Positions 52,519 to 60,225 of a stretch of DNA of 64,000 nt are shown here, in pieces. Below the pieces are notes generated by a model. That model had not been told where the DNA came from, made no database searches, and saw nothing but the letters and a program-made list of their open reading frames with translations. The translations under genes were made by a program, and so were the position numbers. The stretch is from an uncultured Paracoccaceae bacterium (GTDB taxonomy: Bacteria; Pseudomonadota; Alphaproteobacteria; Rhodobacterales; Rhodobacteraceae), in the NCBI GenBank assembly GCA_947500775.1, contig CANMTD010000003.1:62001-126000 (forward strand), given 5' to 3'. How positions within the stretch are numbered: position 1 is the first letter of the stretch; each line of letters opens with the position of its first letter.

Positions 52519-53874
52519 ATGACCAACTGGATAGACACATTGCCCGACGCGGCCCGCGCTTATCTGGATGGCCGCCATCTGGACGAGGTCGAATGTATCG
52601 TCAGCGACATCGCGGGTGTTGCGCGGGGCAAGGCGATGCCGGCCTCGAAATTCGCGCGGCAAAGCCATTTCTACCTGCCGAACTCGATCTTCCTGCAGAC
52701 CATCACCGGCGATTGGGCCGACATCGAAGGCCAACCCTTTACCGAACCCGACATGGTGCTGACCCCGGATTATTCCACCGCCACCGCCGCGCCGTGGACG
52801 GCGGACTGGACCCTGCAGGTGATCCATGACGTCAAGGATCAGCAGGGCGCGCCGGTACCGATCGCCCCGCGCAACGTGCTGAAACGGGTGGTCGAACTGT
52901 ACAACGCCCAAGGCTGGGACCCGGTTGTCGCCCCCGAGATGGAGTTCTTTCTGGTCGCCCGCAACATCGACCCCGCCCATCCCATCGAACCGCCCATGGG
53001 CCGGTCGGGGCGGCGGGCGGCGGCCCGTCAGGCCTATTCCATGTCGGCGGTCGATGAATACGGCCCCGTGATCGATGATATCTATGATTTCGCCGAAGCG
53101 CAGGGCTTGGAAATCGACGGTATCCTGCAGGAAGGCGGCGCCGGTCAGGTCGAAATGAACCTGCGCCACGGCGATCCCATCCGGCTGGCCGATGAGATAT
53201 TCTTTTTCAAACGGCTGATCCGCGAGGCCGCCCTGCGCCACGATTGTTATGCGACCTTCATGGCCAAACCGATTCAGGACGAACCGGGATCGGCCATGCA
53301 TATCCACCATTCGGTGGTCGATCTGAAAACCGGGCAGAACATATTCTCGAACGCCGACGGCAGCGAAAGCGCGGTCTTTGCGCATTTCATCGCCGGGCTG
53401 CAGACGCATATGCCCTCGGTCATCGCGCTGCTGGCGCCCTATGTGAACAGCTATCGCCGCTATGTCCCGGATTTCGCCGCGCCCATCAACCTGGAATGGG
53501 GGCGCGACAACCGTACCACCGGGCTGCGGGTTCCGGTCTCGGATGCCCGGGGCCGTCGCGTGGAAAACCGGCTGGCGGGCATGGATTGCAACCCTTATCT
53601 GGGCATCGCTGCCTCGCTTGCCTGCGGGTATCTGGGGCTGATGCAGGGCAAGGATCCCAAACCCCAGTTCAACGGCGACGCCTATGCCAGCGACGAAGGT
53701 ATCCCGCGCGGCGTGAACGAGGCGCTGGACCTGTTCGACGCCGCCACGGACATCCGCGAGGTACTGGGGCCGGCGTTCTGCGATGTCTACTCCTCCGTCA
53801 AAGCATTGGAATACAAAGAGTTCCTTCAGGTCATCAGCCCCTGGGAACGCGAACATCTGCTGTTGAACGTATGA
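52519..53874 (+). CDS. Glutamine synthetase-family gamma-glutamyl ligase (PuuA-like), copy 2
   Basis: 451 aa. Typical of the PuuA group: EVECIVSDIAGVARGKAMPA near the N-terminus, APEMEFFLVARNID, LQEGGAGQVEMNLRHGDP, MAKPIQDEPGSAMHIHHS, NLEWGRDNRTTGLRVP and NRLAGMDCNPYLGIAA. Full length. Starts 5 bp after the GATase gene and ends ATGA-overlapping the oxidoreductase. With copy 1 it could form a mixed enzyme or act on a second amine. Confidence 0.92.
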   Translation: MTNWIDTLPDAARAYLDGRHLDEVECIVSDIAGVARGKAMPASKFARQSHFYLPNSIFLQTITGDWADIEGQPFTEPDMVLTPDYSTATAAPWTADWTLQVIHDVKDQQGAPVPIAPRNVLKRVVELYNAQGWDPVVAPEMEFFLVARNIDPAHPIEPPMGRSGRRAAARQAYSMSAVDEYGPVIDDIYDFAEAQGLEIDGILQEGGAGQVEMNLRHGDPIRLADEIFFFKRLIREAALRHDCYATFMAKPIQDEPGSAMHIHHSVVDLKTGQNIFSNADGSESAVFAHFIAGLQTHMPSVIALLAPYVNSYRRYVPDFAAPINLEWGRDNRTTGLRVPVSDARGRRVENRLAGMDCNPYLGIAASLACGYLGLMQGKDPKPQFNGDAYASDEGIPRGVNEALDLFDAATDIREVLGPAFCDVYSSVKALEYKEFLQVISPWEREHLLLNV

Positions 53875-55175
53875 ACCTGCTGCACGCCAATGACCGGGCG
53901 GGCGCCCATCCCGACAGCTGGTATGCCGCCACCGCGACACCGCCCGATCCCACCGCCCCGCTGAAGGGCGAGGTTCGGGCCGATGTCTGCGTGATCGGCG
54001 GTGGCTATACCGGACTGTCGGCCGCACTGCATCTGGCGCAGCGCGGATATGACGTGGTGCTGCTTGAGGCACACCGCGCGGGCTTTGGCGCCTCGGGGCG
54101 CAATGGCGGGCAGGTCGGGTCGGGCCAGCGGGTGGAACAGGACGTGTTGGAACGGATGGTCGGGCCGGACGACGCCCATAAGCTGTGGCAATTGGGCGAA
54201 GAGGCCAAATCCCTGATCCAAAGCCTGATCCGCGACCACCAGATCGACTGCGACTATCGCCCCGGCGTGGTGCATGCCGATTGGCATGCCCGCGATGTGC
54301 CGCACAGCCACGCCTATGTCGAAAAACTGGCGCGCGACTATGGCTATACCCAGACCGAACCGCTGGACCGCGACGCGATGCAGGCGCTGGTGCGCGCGCC
54401 CGGGTATCAGGGCGGATCGGTCGATTGGGGCGCGGGGCATCTGCACCCGCTGAGCTTTGCCATCGGTCTGGCGCGTGCCGCACAGGCCGCCGGGGTGCGC
54501 CTGTTCGAAGGGTCCGAGGTGCATCACATCCACAAAGGCACCCCCGCCACCGTACAGACCGGCCAAGGCCGGGTGCGGGCCGATCATGTGGTGCTGGCCA
54601 CGAACGGGTATCTGATGGGGCTGGACCGGGCGCAATCGGCGCGGGTCATGCCGATCAACAATTTCGTCGTGGCGACCGAACCCCTGGGCGCACGCGCGGA
54701 TGAGGTTCTGACCCGCGACGTGGCCGTGGCCGACAGCAAATTCGTGGTGAATTATTTCCGTCTGTCCGCCGACAAACGGCTGCTGTTCGGGGGGGGCGAA
54801 AGCTATGGCTATCGTTTTCCAAGCGATATCGCCGCCGTGGTGCGCGCGCCGATGCAACAGGTCTTTCCGCAGCTGCGCGATGTGAAGATCGACTATGCTT
54901 GGGGCGGCACGCTGGCCATCACCCGCAGCCGCCTGCCGTTCTTTTCGCGCCCTGCCCCCAACATGCTGGCCGCCGCCGGGTATTCGGGGCACGGGGTCGC
55001 GCTGGCCACGCTGGCCGGGCAGATCATGGCCGAGACCATCGCCGGTCAGGCCGAACGGTTCGACACGATGGCCCGCCTGCCCTGCCCCCGCTTTCCCGGT
55101 GGCCCTGCCGCGCGCAGCCCGCTGTTGAAACTGGCGATGACATGGTTTGCGATGCGCGACCGTCTGGGCATTTGA
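53871..55175 (+). CDS. FAD-dependent amine oxidoreductase (PuuB/DadA-like)
   Basis: 434 aa, DAO family. FAD site VCVIGGGYTGLSAALHLAQRG (quoted as the GGGYTG loop), then FGASGRNGGQVGSGQRVE, typical of gamma-glutamylputrescine oxidase PuuB. C-terminal FAD contact AAGYSGHGVALATLAGQ. Expected to oxidise a gamma-glutamylated amine to an aldehyde with release of ammonia or amine. ATG overlaps the preceding stop. No aldehyde dehydrogenase follows. Confidence 0.92.
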   Translation: MNLLHANDRAGAHPDSWYAATATPPDPTAPLKGEVRADVCVIGGGYTGLSAALHLAQRGYDVVLLEAHRAGFGASGRNGGQVGSGQRVEQDVLERMVGPDDAHKLWQLGEEAKSLIQSLIRDHQIDCDYRPGVVHADWHARDVPHSHAYVEKLARDYGYTQTEPLDRDAMQALVRAPGYQGGSVDWGAGHLHPLSFAIGLARAAQAAGVRLFEGSEVHHIHKGTPATVQTGQGRVRADHVVLATNGYLMGLDRAQSARVMPINNFVVATEPLGARADEVLTRDVAVADSKFVVNYFRLSADKRLLFGGGESYGYRFPSDIAAVVRAPMQQVFPQLRDVKIDYAWGGTLAITRSRLPFFSRPAPNMLAAAGYSGHGVALATLAGQIMAETIAGQAERFDTMARLPCPRFPGGPAARSPLLKLAMTWFAMRDRLGI

Positions 55176-55262
55176 CCGCGCAGGGCGGCAAAAAACATTT
55201 GGTGTTTTGAAACAGTCGCTTTACACATTTCCTGAAAGAGACATTCAGAAAAGGTGAAGCCG

Positions 55263-56459
55263 ATGTCCTCCGCCCCCAATGTCTATGATGCCGAACCCAT
55301 CCCCGCCGCGGCCCGCGCAGAAATCGACCGGTTGCTGTCCAGCGGCGATCTGTTTCGCTATACCGCGCCCGACAACGCGCCCGTCACCCTGCTGGAACAG
55401 GAATTCGCCGATCTGCTGGGCGTGAAATACGCGCTGGCGGTCGCCTCTTGTTCGGCGGCGCTGTTCCTGTCGCTGAAGGCGCTGGCGCTGCCACGGGGCA
55501 GCAAGGTTCTGATCCCGGCGTTTACCTTCGCCGCCGTGCCCTCGGCCGTTGTGCACGCCGATTGCCAGCCGGTCCTGGTCGAGGTGGGCGACAATTACCG
55601 CATCGATCTGGTGGATTTCGCGACCAAGCTGACCGATGACATCGGGGCCGTTCTGATCAGCCACATGCGCGGCCACACCTCGGACATGGATGCGATCCTG
55701 TCGCTGGCCAAGGCGCGCGGCATCCCGGTGATCGAGGATGCGGCCCATTCGCTGGGCACGCGCTGGCACGGGCGCAACATCGGCACGATGGGCATGATCG
55801 GCTGTTTCTCGTTCCAGTCCTACAAGCTGATCAATGCCGGCGAAGGCGGGATCATGGTCACCGACGACCCCGAGCTGATCGCCCGCGCCGTGATCATGTC
55901 GGGCGCCTATGAGCACAACTGGAAAAAGCACCCCGTGCTGCAGGACCGGTTTGCCCATTGGCAGAACAAACTGCCGCTGTACAACACGCGCATGTCCAAC
56001 CTTGCCGCCGCGGTGATCCGCCCGCAGCTGGGCGAACTGGCGCGGCGGGTGCACGATGGCCGGGCGAACCACGATTACGTGGCGGGGCTGCTGAACGGAT
56101 CGCCCTGGTTGCAGGTGCCGGATGCCCTGCCCCCCGAAGAGCGCGCGCCGGATTCCATCCAGTTCAACCTGCGCGGTTTTGGCAGCAACGATCAGGCCCG
56201 GGCGTTTCAGGCCGCCGCCAAGGCCCGGGGGATCAGCGTGCAGGTCTTCGGCCTGTCCGATGACAACGCGCGCGCCTTCTGGAACTGGCAGTTTCTGGGC
56301 GATCTGCCCGATCTGCCACAGACCCGCGCGATGCTGATGCGCGCCTGCGACGTGCGCCTGCCCGCGCGGCTGACGCAGGCCGAGCTGGATTTCATCGCCG
56401 ATGCGGTGATCGCCGCCGCGCATGAGGTGATGGATGCGCCCCGCGCCTATGGCACCTGA
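55263..56459 (+). CDS. DegT/DnrJ/EryC1/StrS-type PLP aminotransferase
   Basis: 398 aa, fold type I. PLP lysine in FSFQSYKLINAGEGG; other markers IPAFTFAAVPSAVVHA, VLISHMRGHTSDMDAIL, VIEDAAHSLGTRWHGR. Proteins of this family usually make amino sugars; one inside an amine-catabolic operon is unusual. ATG 55263 with AAGG nine bases upstream; a GTG at 55254 is possible. 87 bp after the FAD protein, same strand. Confidence 0.9.
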   Translation: MSSAPNVYDAEPIPAAARAEIDRLLSSGDLFRYTAPDNAPVTLLEQEFADLLGVKYALAVASCSAALFLSLKALALPRGSKVLIPAFTFAAVPSAVVHADCQPVLVEVGDNYRIDLVDFATKLTDDIGAVLISHMRGHTSDMDAILSLAKARGIPVIEDAAHSLGTRWHGRNIGTMGMIGCFSFQSYKLINAGEGGIMVTDDPELIARAVIMSGAYEHNWKKHPVLQDRFAHWQNKLPLYNTRMSNLAAAVIRPQLGELARRVHDGRANHDYVAGLLNGSPWLQVPDALPPEERAPDSIQFNLRGFGSNDQARAFQAAAKARGISVQVFGLSDDNARAFWNWQFLGDLPDLPQTRAMLMRACDVRLPARLTQAELDFIADAVIAAAHEVMDAPRAYGT

Positions 56460-56468
56460 GCCTGCGCG

Positions 56469-57440
56469 TTAGTCGGGCAGCAGGCGCAGATCCCGCTTCA
56501 GCCAGGGAAACCGTGTCACGGTGGGTGTGACCACCAATTCCTGCAACAGCGGACGCAGCCGTGCGGCAACCTGCGCTGGCATCTCCTGCAACACGCCTGC
56601 CCGCGCGCTAAGCGATATGGTCCGGCTGAGCGGCGCGAAGGGCAAGGGCAGCACATCAGCGGCGTCGCGGAACCGATGCGCGCGCTGATATCCCAGCGGG
56701 GTCAGGATGGTCCACCCGGCCCCGGCGGCCACCATCGCCATGATCGCATGATAGCTGTCCAGTTCGAACCGCCGCGCCGGGGTCAGGTTCTGCCGTGCCA
56801 GATGCGCCGCGATCTGCCGCCCCATCAGGTGGCGCTGCGTGTATTGGATCAGCGGCAGCGCCTGAAGCTGCGCCAGAACGTCCCCGCCCGCATCGATCCG
56901 CCCCTTGGGCACCGCCGCCAGAAACGGTTCCGACAACAGCGGATGCACCTCCATCCAATCGGCGGCGGCCCCCATGTCGGCGGCCACGATCATATCCAGC
57001 GCCCGGGTGTCCAGCAGGTCGAACAGCCGGTGACTGGCGCCGGTTTCCAGCAGGAACTGACAGCTTTGCAGGTCCTGCGCCATATCGGCCAGCAGGCGCG
57101 GGGTCACGTCGGCATCGAAATCCTCGATCATGCCCAGCCGGAAATCGGTCAGCGCGGCCAGATCATGCGCGGCCACTTCGGCGCGGGCCTGCTGTGCCTC
57201 GCTCAGGATCGTCTGGGCGCGGCGACGAAACAGCTCGCCCGCCGGGGTCAGCACCACCGGCCGCACCGACCGGTCCATCAGATCGGCGGCCAGCGCGCCC
57301 TCCAGGGCGGTCAGTTGCTGGCTGATGGCCGAGGGGCTGGCCCCAAGGCGGCGCGCGGCGGCCGAAACCGACCCCTCATCCGCCGTGGCCAGAAAGACCT
57401 CGATCCCCCAAAGTGTGATCCGGCCCGACGATTGACCCAT
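56469..57440 (-). CDS. LysR-family transcriptional regulator
   Basis: 323 aa. N-terminal winged HTH: IEVFLATADEGSVSAAARRLGASPSAISQQLTALE (quoted in parts). The rest is the effector-binding domain. Start at the ATG at 57440 with GGAG eight bases upstream; an open extension to 57494 is unlikely. Divergent from the class III aminotransferase gene (122 bp gap), which it probably controls, and convergent with the DegT gene. The inducer is probably a compound from this pathway. Confidence 0.93.
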   Translation of the reverse strand: MGQSSGRITLWGIEVFLATADEGSVSAAARRLGASPSAISQQLTALEGALAADLMDRSVRPVVLTPAGELFRRRAQTILSEAQQARAEVAAHDLAALTDFRLGMIEDFDADVTPRLLADMAQDLQSCQFLLETGASHRLFDLLDTRALDMIVAADMGAAADWMEVHPLLSEPFLAAVPKGRIDAGGDVLAQLQALPLIQYTQRHLMGRQIAAHLARQNLTPARRFELDSYHAIMAMVAAGAGWTILTPLGYQRAHRFRDAADVLPLPFAPLSRTISLSARAGVLQEMPAQVAARLRPLLQELVVTPTVTRFPWLKRDLRLLPD

Positions 57441-57562
57441 TGCTGACGCTCCTTTTTCACCACCGACGCTAAGCCCTTGCGACCAGCGGTGCAACGTGGC
57501 GATTGCAGACGCCCGCGTGGCGCAGTAGCGTCTGTTCGAACACTTTATTCAGGACATCAACC

Positions 57563-58930
57563 ATGACCACCTTCACCCCCCAAAGCTGGGAATCCCGCGC
57601 CGACGCGTATAGTTTCTATGGCTTCACCGATCTGCCCTCGGTGCATCAGCGCGGCACCGTCGTGCTGACCCACGGCGAAGGGCCCTATGTGGTGGATGTG
57701 AACGGGCGGCGGTATCTGGATGCGAATTCGGGCCTGTGGAACATGATCGCGGGGTTCGACCATGCCGGGCTGGCCGACGCGGCCAAGGACCAATACGACC
57801 GGTTCCCCGGCTATCACGCGTTTTTCGGCCGGATGTCCGATCAGACCGTCATGCTAAGCGAAAAGCTGATCCAGGTATCGCCCTATGATCGCGGCCGGGT
57901 TTTCTATACCAATTCCGGGTCCGAGGCGAATGACACGATGGTCAAGATGCTGTGGTTCCTGAACCGCAGCGAAGGCCGCCCGCAGGCGCGCAAGATCCTG
58001 ACCCGCGTCAATGCCTATCACGGGGTGACGGTCGTTTCCGCCTCGATGACCGGCAAACCCTATAATTCGGTATTCGGCCTGCCACTGGACGGATTCCTGC
58101 ACCTGACCTGCCCGCATTACTGGCGCGAAGGCCAGCCGGGCGAGACCGAGGCCGAATTCACCGCCCGTCTGGCGCAGGAACTGGAAGACATGATCCAGCG
58201 CGAAGGCGCCGACACGATTGCGGGGTTCTTTGCCGAACCGGTGATGGGCGCCGGCGGGGTGATCCCGCCGTCCGAGGGGTATTTTCAGGCCATCCAGCCG
58301 ATCCTGAAAAAACACGGCATTCCGCTGATCGCGGATGAGGTGATCTGCGGGCTGGGCCGCACCGGCGAAATGTGGGGCTGTCAGACCTATGATTTCACCC
58401 CCGATGCGATCATTTCATCCAAGGCGCTGACCGCCGGGCTGTTCCCGATGGGCGCGGTGATTCTGGGCCCCGATCTGTCCGACCGAATGCAGGCCGCCGC
58501 CGAAGCGATCGAAGAATTCCCGCATGGTTTCACCGCCTCGGGCCACCCGGTGGGCTGCGCCATCGCGCTGAAAGCCATCGACGTGATCGAAAACGAAGGG
58601 CTGCTGGACAACGTGCGCCGCCTGACCCCCCGGTTCGAGGCGGGGCTGGCCCAACTGGCGGAAAACCCCAACATCGGCGAATGGCGCGGCAAGGGGCTGA
58701 TGGGCGCGCTGGAGGCGGTCAAGGACAAGGCCAACAAAACGCCCTTTGCCAGCGATCTGTCGGTCAGCGAACGCATCGCCAACACCTGCACCGATCACGG
58801 GCTGATCTGCCGTCCGCTGGGACAATCCATCGTGCTGTGCCCGCCGTTCATCATGACCGACGCGCAGATGGACGAAATGTTCGAAAAGCTTGAGGTCGCG
58901 CTGAAGGCCGTCTTTGCCGAAGTGGGATGA
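57563..58930 (+). CDS. Class III (omega) aminotransferase
   Basis: 455 aa. PLP enzyme with FYTNSGSEANDTMVKMLWF, YHGVTVVSASMTG, EPVMGAGGVIPPSEGYF, IADEVICGLGRTG and the PLP lysine in IISSKALTAGLFPMG. Resembles putrescine/taurine:pyruvate-type aminotransferases, which move amino groups from omega-amines to pyruvate. The ATG at 57563 gives the usual length; a start at 57503 would add residues without support. Complements the gamma-glutamyl route nearby. Confidence 0.93.
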   Translation: MTTFTPQSWESRADAYSFYGFTDLPSVHQRGTVVLTHGEGPYVVDVNGRRYLDANSGLWNMIAGFDHAGLADAAKDQYDRFPGYHAFFGRMSDQTVMLSEKLIQVSPYDRGRVFYTNSGSEANDTMVKMLWFLNRSEGRPQARKILTRVNAYHGVTVVSASMTGKPYNSVFGLPLDGFLHLTCPHYWREGQPGETEAEFTARLAQELEDMIQREGADTIAGFFAEPVMGAGGVIPPSEGYFQAIQPILKKHGIPLIADEVICGLGRTGEMWGCQTYDFTPDAIISSKALTAGLFPMGAVILGPDLSDRMQAAAEAIEEFPHGFTASGHPVGCAIALKAIDVIENEGLLDNVRRLTPRFEAGLAQLAENPNIGEWRGKGLMGALEAVKDKANKTPFASDLSVSERIANTCTDHGLICRPLGQSIVLCPPFIMTDAQMDEMFEKLEVALKAVFAEVG

Positions 58931-58980
58931 CCGCGCGTTGATCTGACGGCAGATGGCGCGCTAGCCATCTGCCGGGTTGA

Positions 58981-59523
58981 TCACTTGAGCTTGCCCAGTT
59001 TTTCCTGCAACTCGGCCAGCTGTTTTTTAATATCCGCCAATTCGCTTTCTTCCTCGGCTTCCGGTTCACCCGGTCCGGTGCTGCCGCTCCAGCCGGTCAT
59101 GGCTTTCAGGAAGGCCGCCTGCTGTTTCTGCATCGCGTCAAAGCCGGGGACATTTGCCATGGGGTTGGGAATTGTCCCCATGTTTTCCATCATTTTGGTC
59201 TGGCTGTCGCGCAGCATATCAAAGCTGGCGGCCAGGAATTGCGGAACCACGCTGTGCGCCTGCGTGGTATAGCTGCGCACCAGATCGGTCAGCACATTGA
59301 TGGGCAGCACGCTTTCGCCGCGGCTTTCATGTTCTGCAACGATTTGAAGAAGATACTGGCGGGTCAGGTCATCGCCGCTTTTCAGATCGACGATCTGAAC
59401 CTCGCGCCCCGCCCGGATGAAAGTGGCGATATCCTCTAGGGTCACGTAATCGCTGGTCTCGGTGTTATAGAGCCGACGACTGGCATAGCGCTTTATCAGC
59501 AGCTTTTTGGCATCTTCTGTCAC
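58981..59523 (-). CDS. phaR: Polyhydroxyalkanoate synthesis repressor PhaR
   Basis: 180 aa. Begins LLIKRYASRRLYNTETSDY, the PHB/PHA accumulation regulator DNA-binding domain, with DYVTLEDIATFIRAGREVQI and LPINVLTDLVRSY. The C-terminal acidic coiled coil (DIKKQLAELQEKLGKL) may sense PHA granules. PhaR binds PHA and releases phaP/phaR promoters when polymer accumulates. GTG start. Downstream of phaP on the same strand. Confidence 0.95.
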   Translation of the reverse strand: MTEDAKKLLIKRYASRRLYNTETSDYVTLEDIATFIRAGREVQIVDLKSGDDLTRQYLLQIVAEHESRGESVLPINVLTDLVRSYTTQAHSVVPQFLAASFDMLRDSQTKMMENMGTIPNPMANVPGFDAMQKQQAAFLKAMTGWSGSTGPGEPEAEEESELADIKKQLAELQEKLGKLK

Positions 59524-59573
59524 GGGGACTCCCCTGTCCTTGTTGCAGCGCAGAGAAGCTTAGGCCCAAGCCA

Positions 59574-59607
59574 AATAAAAAGAAAGGGCGAGCACAAAGG
59601 CTCGCCC
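59574..59607 (-). terminator. Intrinsic terminator between phaP and phaR
   Basis: Minus strand GGGCGAGC-CTTTGT-GCTCGCCC, perfect 8-bp stem, then TTTCTTTTT. It lies about 45 bp past the phaP stop and should stop most phasin transcripts before phaR. Confidence 0.9.
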
Positions 59608-59649
59608 TACGATCACATCGACCGGGAGGAAGTCGATGATCTTGATCGC

Positions 59650-60099
59650 TTACTTCGCAGCAGCAGTCGCTTTTTTCGCAGCGGCCGTTGCTTCGGTTGT
59701 CGCTTTCTTGACGGCGGCGGTTGCATCTTCAGAGATGTCTTTGCCAGCGGCCATCATCAGCTCGACGGTTTCCATCTGAACTTTCTTGGCAACTTCAGCG
59801 AAAGCCGCCATGTTTTCGGCAGCCATTTCAGCCGAGGCCGACGCGAAATCGGTGATGGCTTTGGTGTAATCTGTGGGCTCGTCTTTGACGGTCGCCACGG
59901 CGCCCAGTTTGCCCAGAGTTTCCTTGGCCCATTTCGAGGAAATCTCGTTGGACTTTTCAGCAGCTTCCAGAGCCACTTTCGACATTTTCTCGCCCAGAGT
60001 GGCCGAGGTTTTGAACGCGTCTTGTGCCGCGCTCATGTCGACAGGAAACGAACCCAGCATTTCCTGAACCATTTTGTTGAAGTCTTGTGCATTTGCCAT
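59650..60099 (-). CDS. phaP: Phasin (PHA granule-associated protein)
   Basis: 149 aa, all-helical, no cysteine. Middle carries the phasin pattern (AEKSNEISSKWAKETLG; DFASASAEMAAENMAAFAEVAKK, quoted in part). C-terminal Ala/Lys-rich tail VKKATTEATAAAKKATAAAK. Coats polyhydroxybutyrate granules and limits their size. ATG 60099 with AGGAGT upstream. Promoter and repressor sites lie in 60145-60194. Confidence 0.93.
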   Translation of the reverse strand: MANAQDFNKMVQEMLGSFPVDMSAAQDAFKTSATLGEKMSKVALEAAEKSNEISSKWAKETLGKLGAVATVKDEPTDYTKAITDFASASAEMAAENMAAFAEVAKKVQMETVELMMAAGKDISEDATAAVKKATTEATAAAKKATAAAK

Positions 60100-60144
60100 G
60101 TTGTCTACTCCTGATCGGGGAAATCCCGTTTTCGTCTTGCCAAG

Positions 60145-60194
60145 AGTATATAATGCTGCACTGCAGCAATGCAAGATATTTCGCTGCAGTGCAG
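60145..60194 (-). promoter_or_regulatory. phaP promoter with two PhaR-type operators
   Basis: Minus strand: -35 TTGCAT (60174-60169) and -10 TATATA (60152-60147; or TATACT at 60150-60145). Operator 1, CTGC-ACT-GCAG (60156-60166), fills the spacer; operator 2, CTGC-AGT-GCAG (60184-60194), lies upstream of the -35, its centre 28 bp away. The CTGC-N3/4-GCAG form is the known PhaR recognition pattern of Paracoccus and Rhodobacter. Confidence 0.8.
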
Positions 60195-60225
60195 AAATTA
60201 ATTTAAATCATTTAATGGCAGGTGT

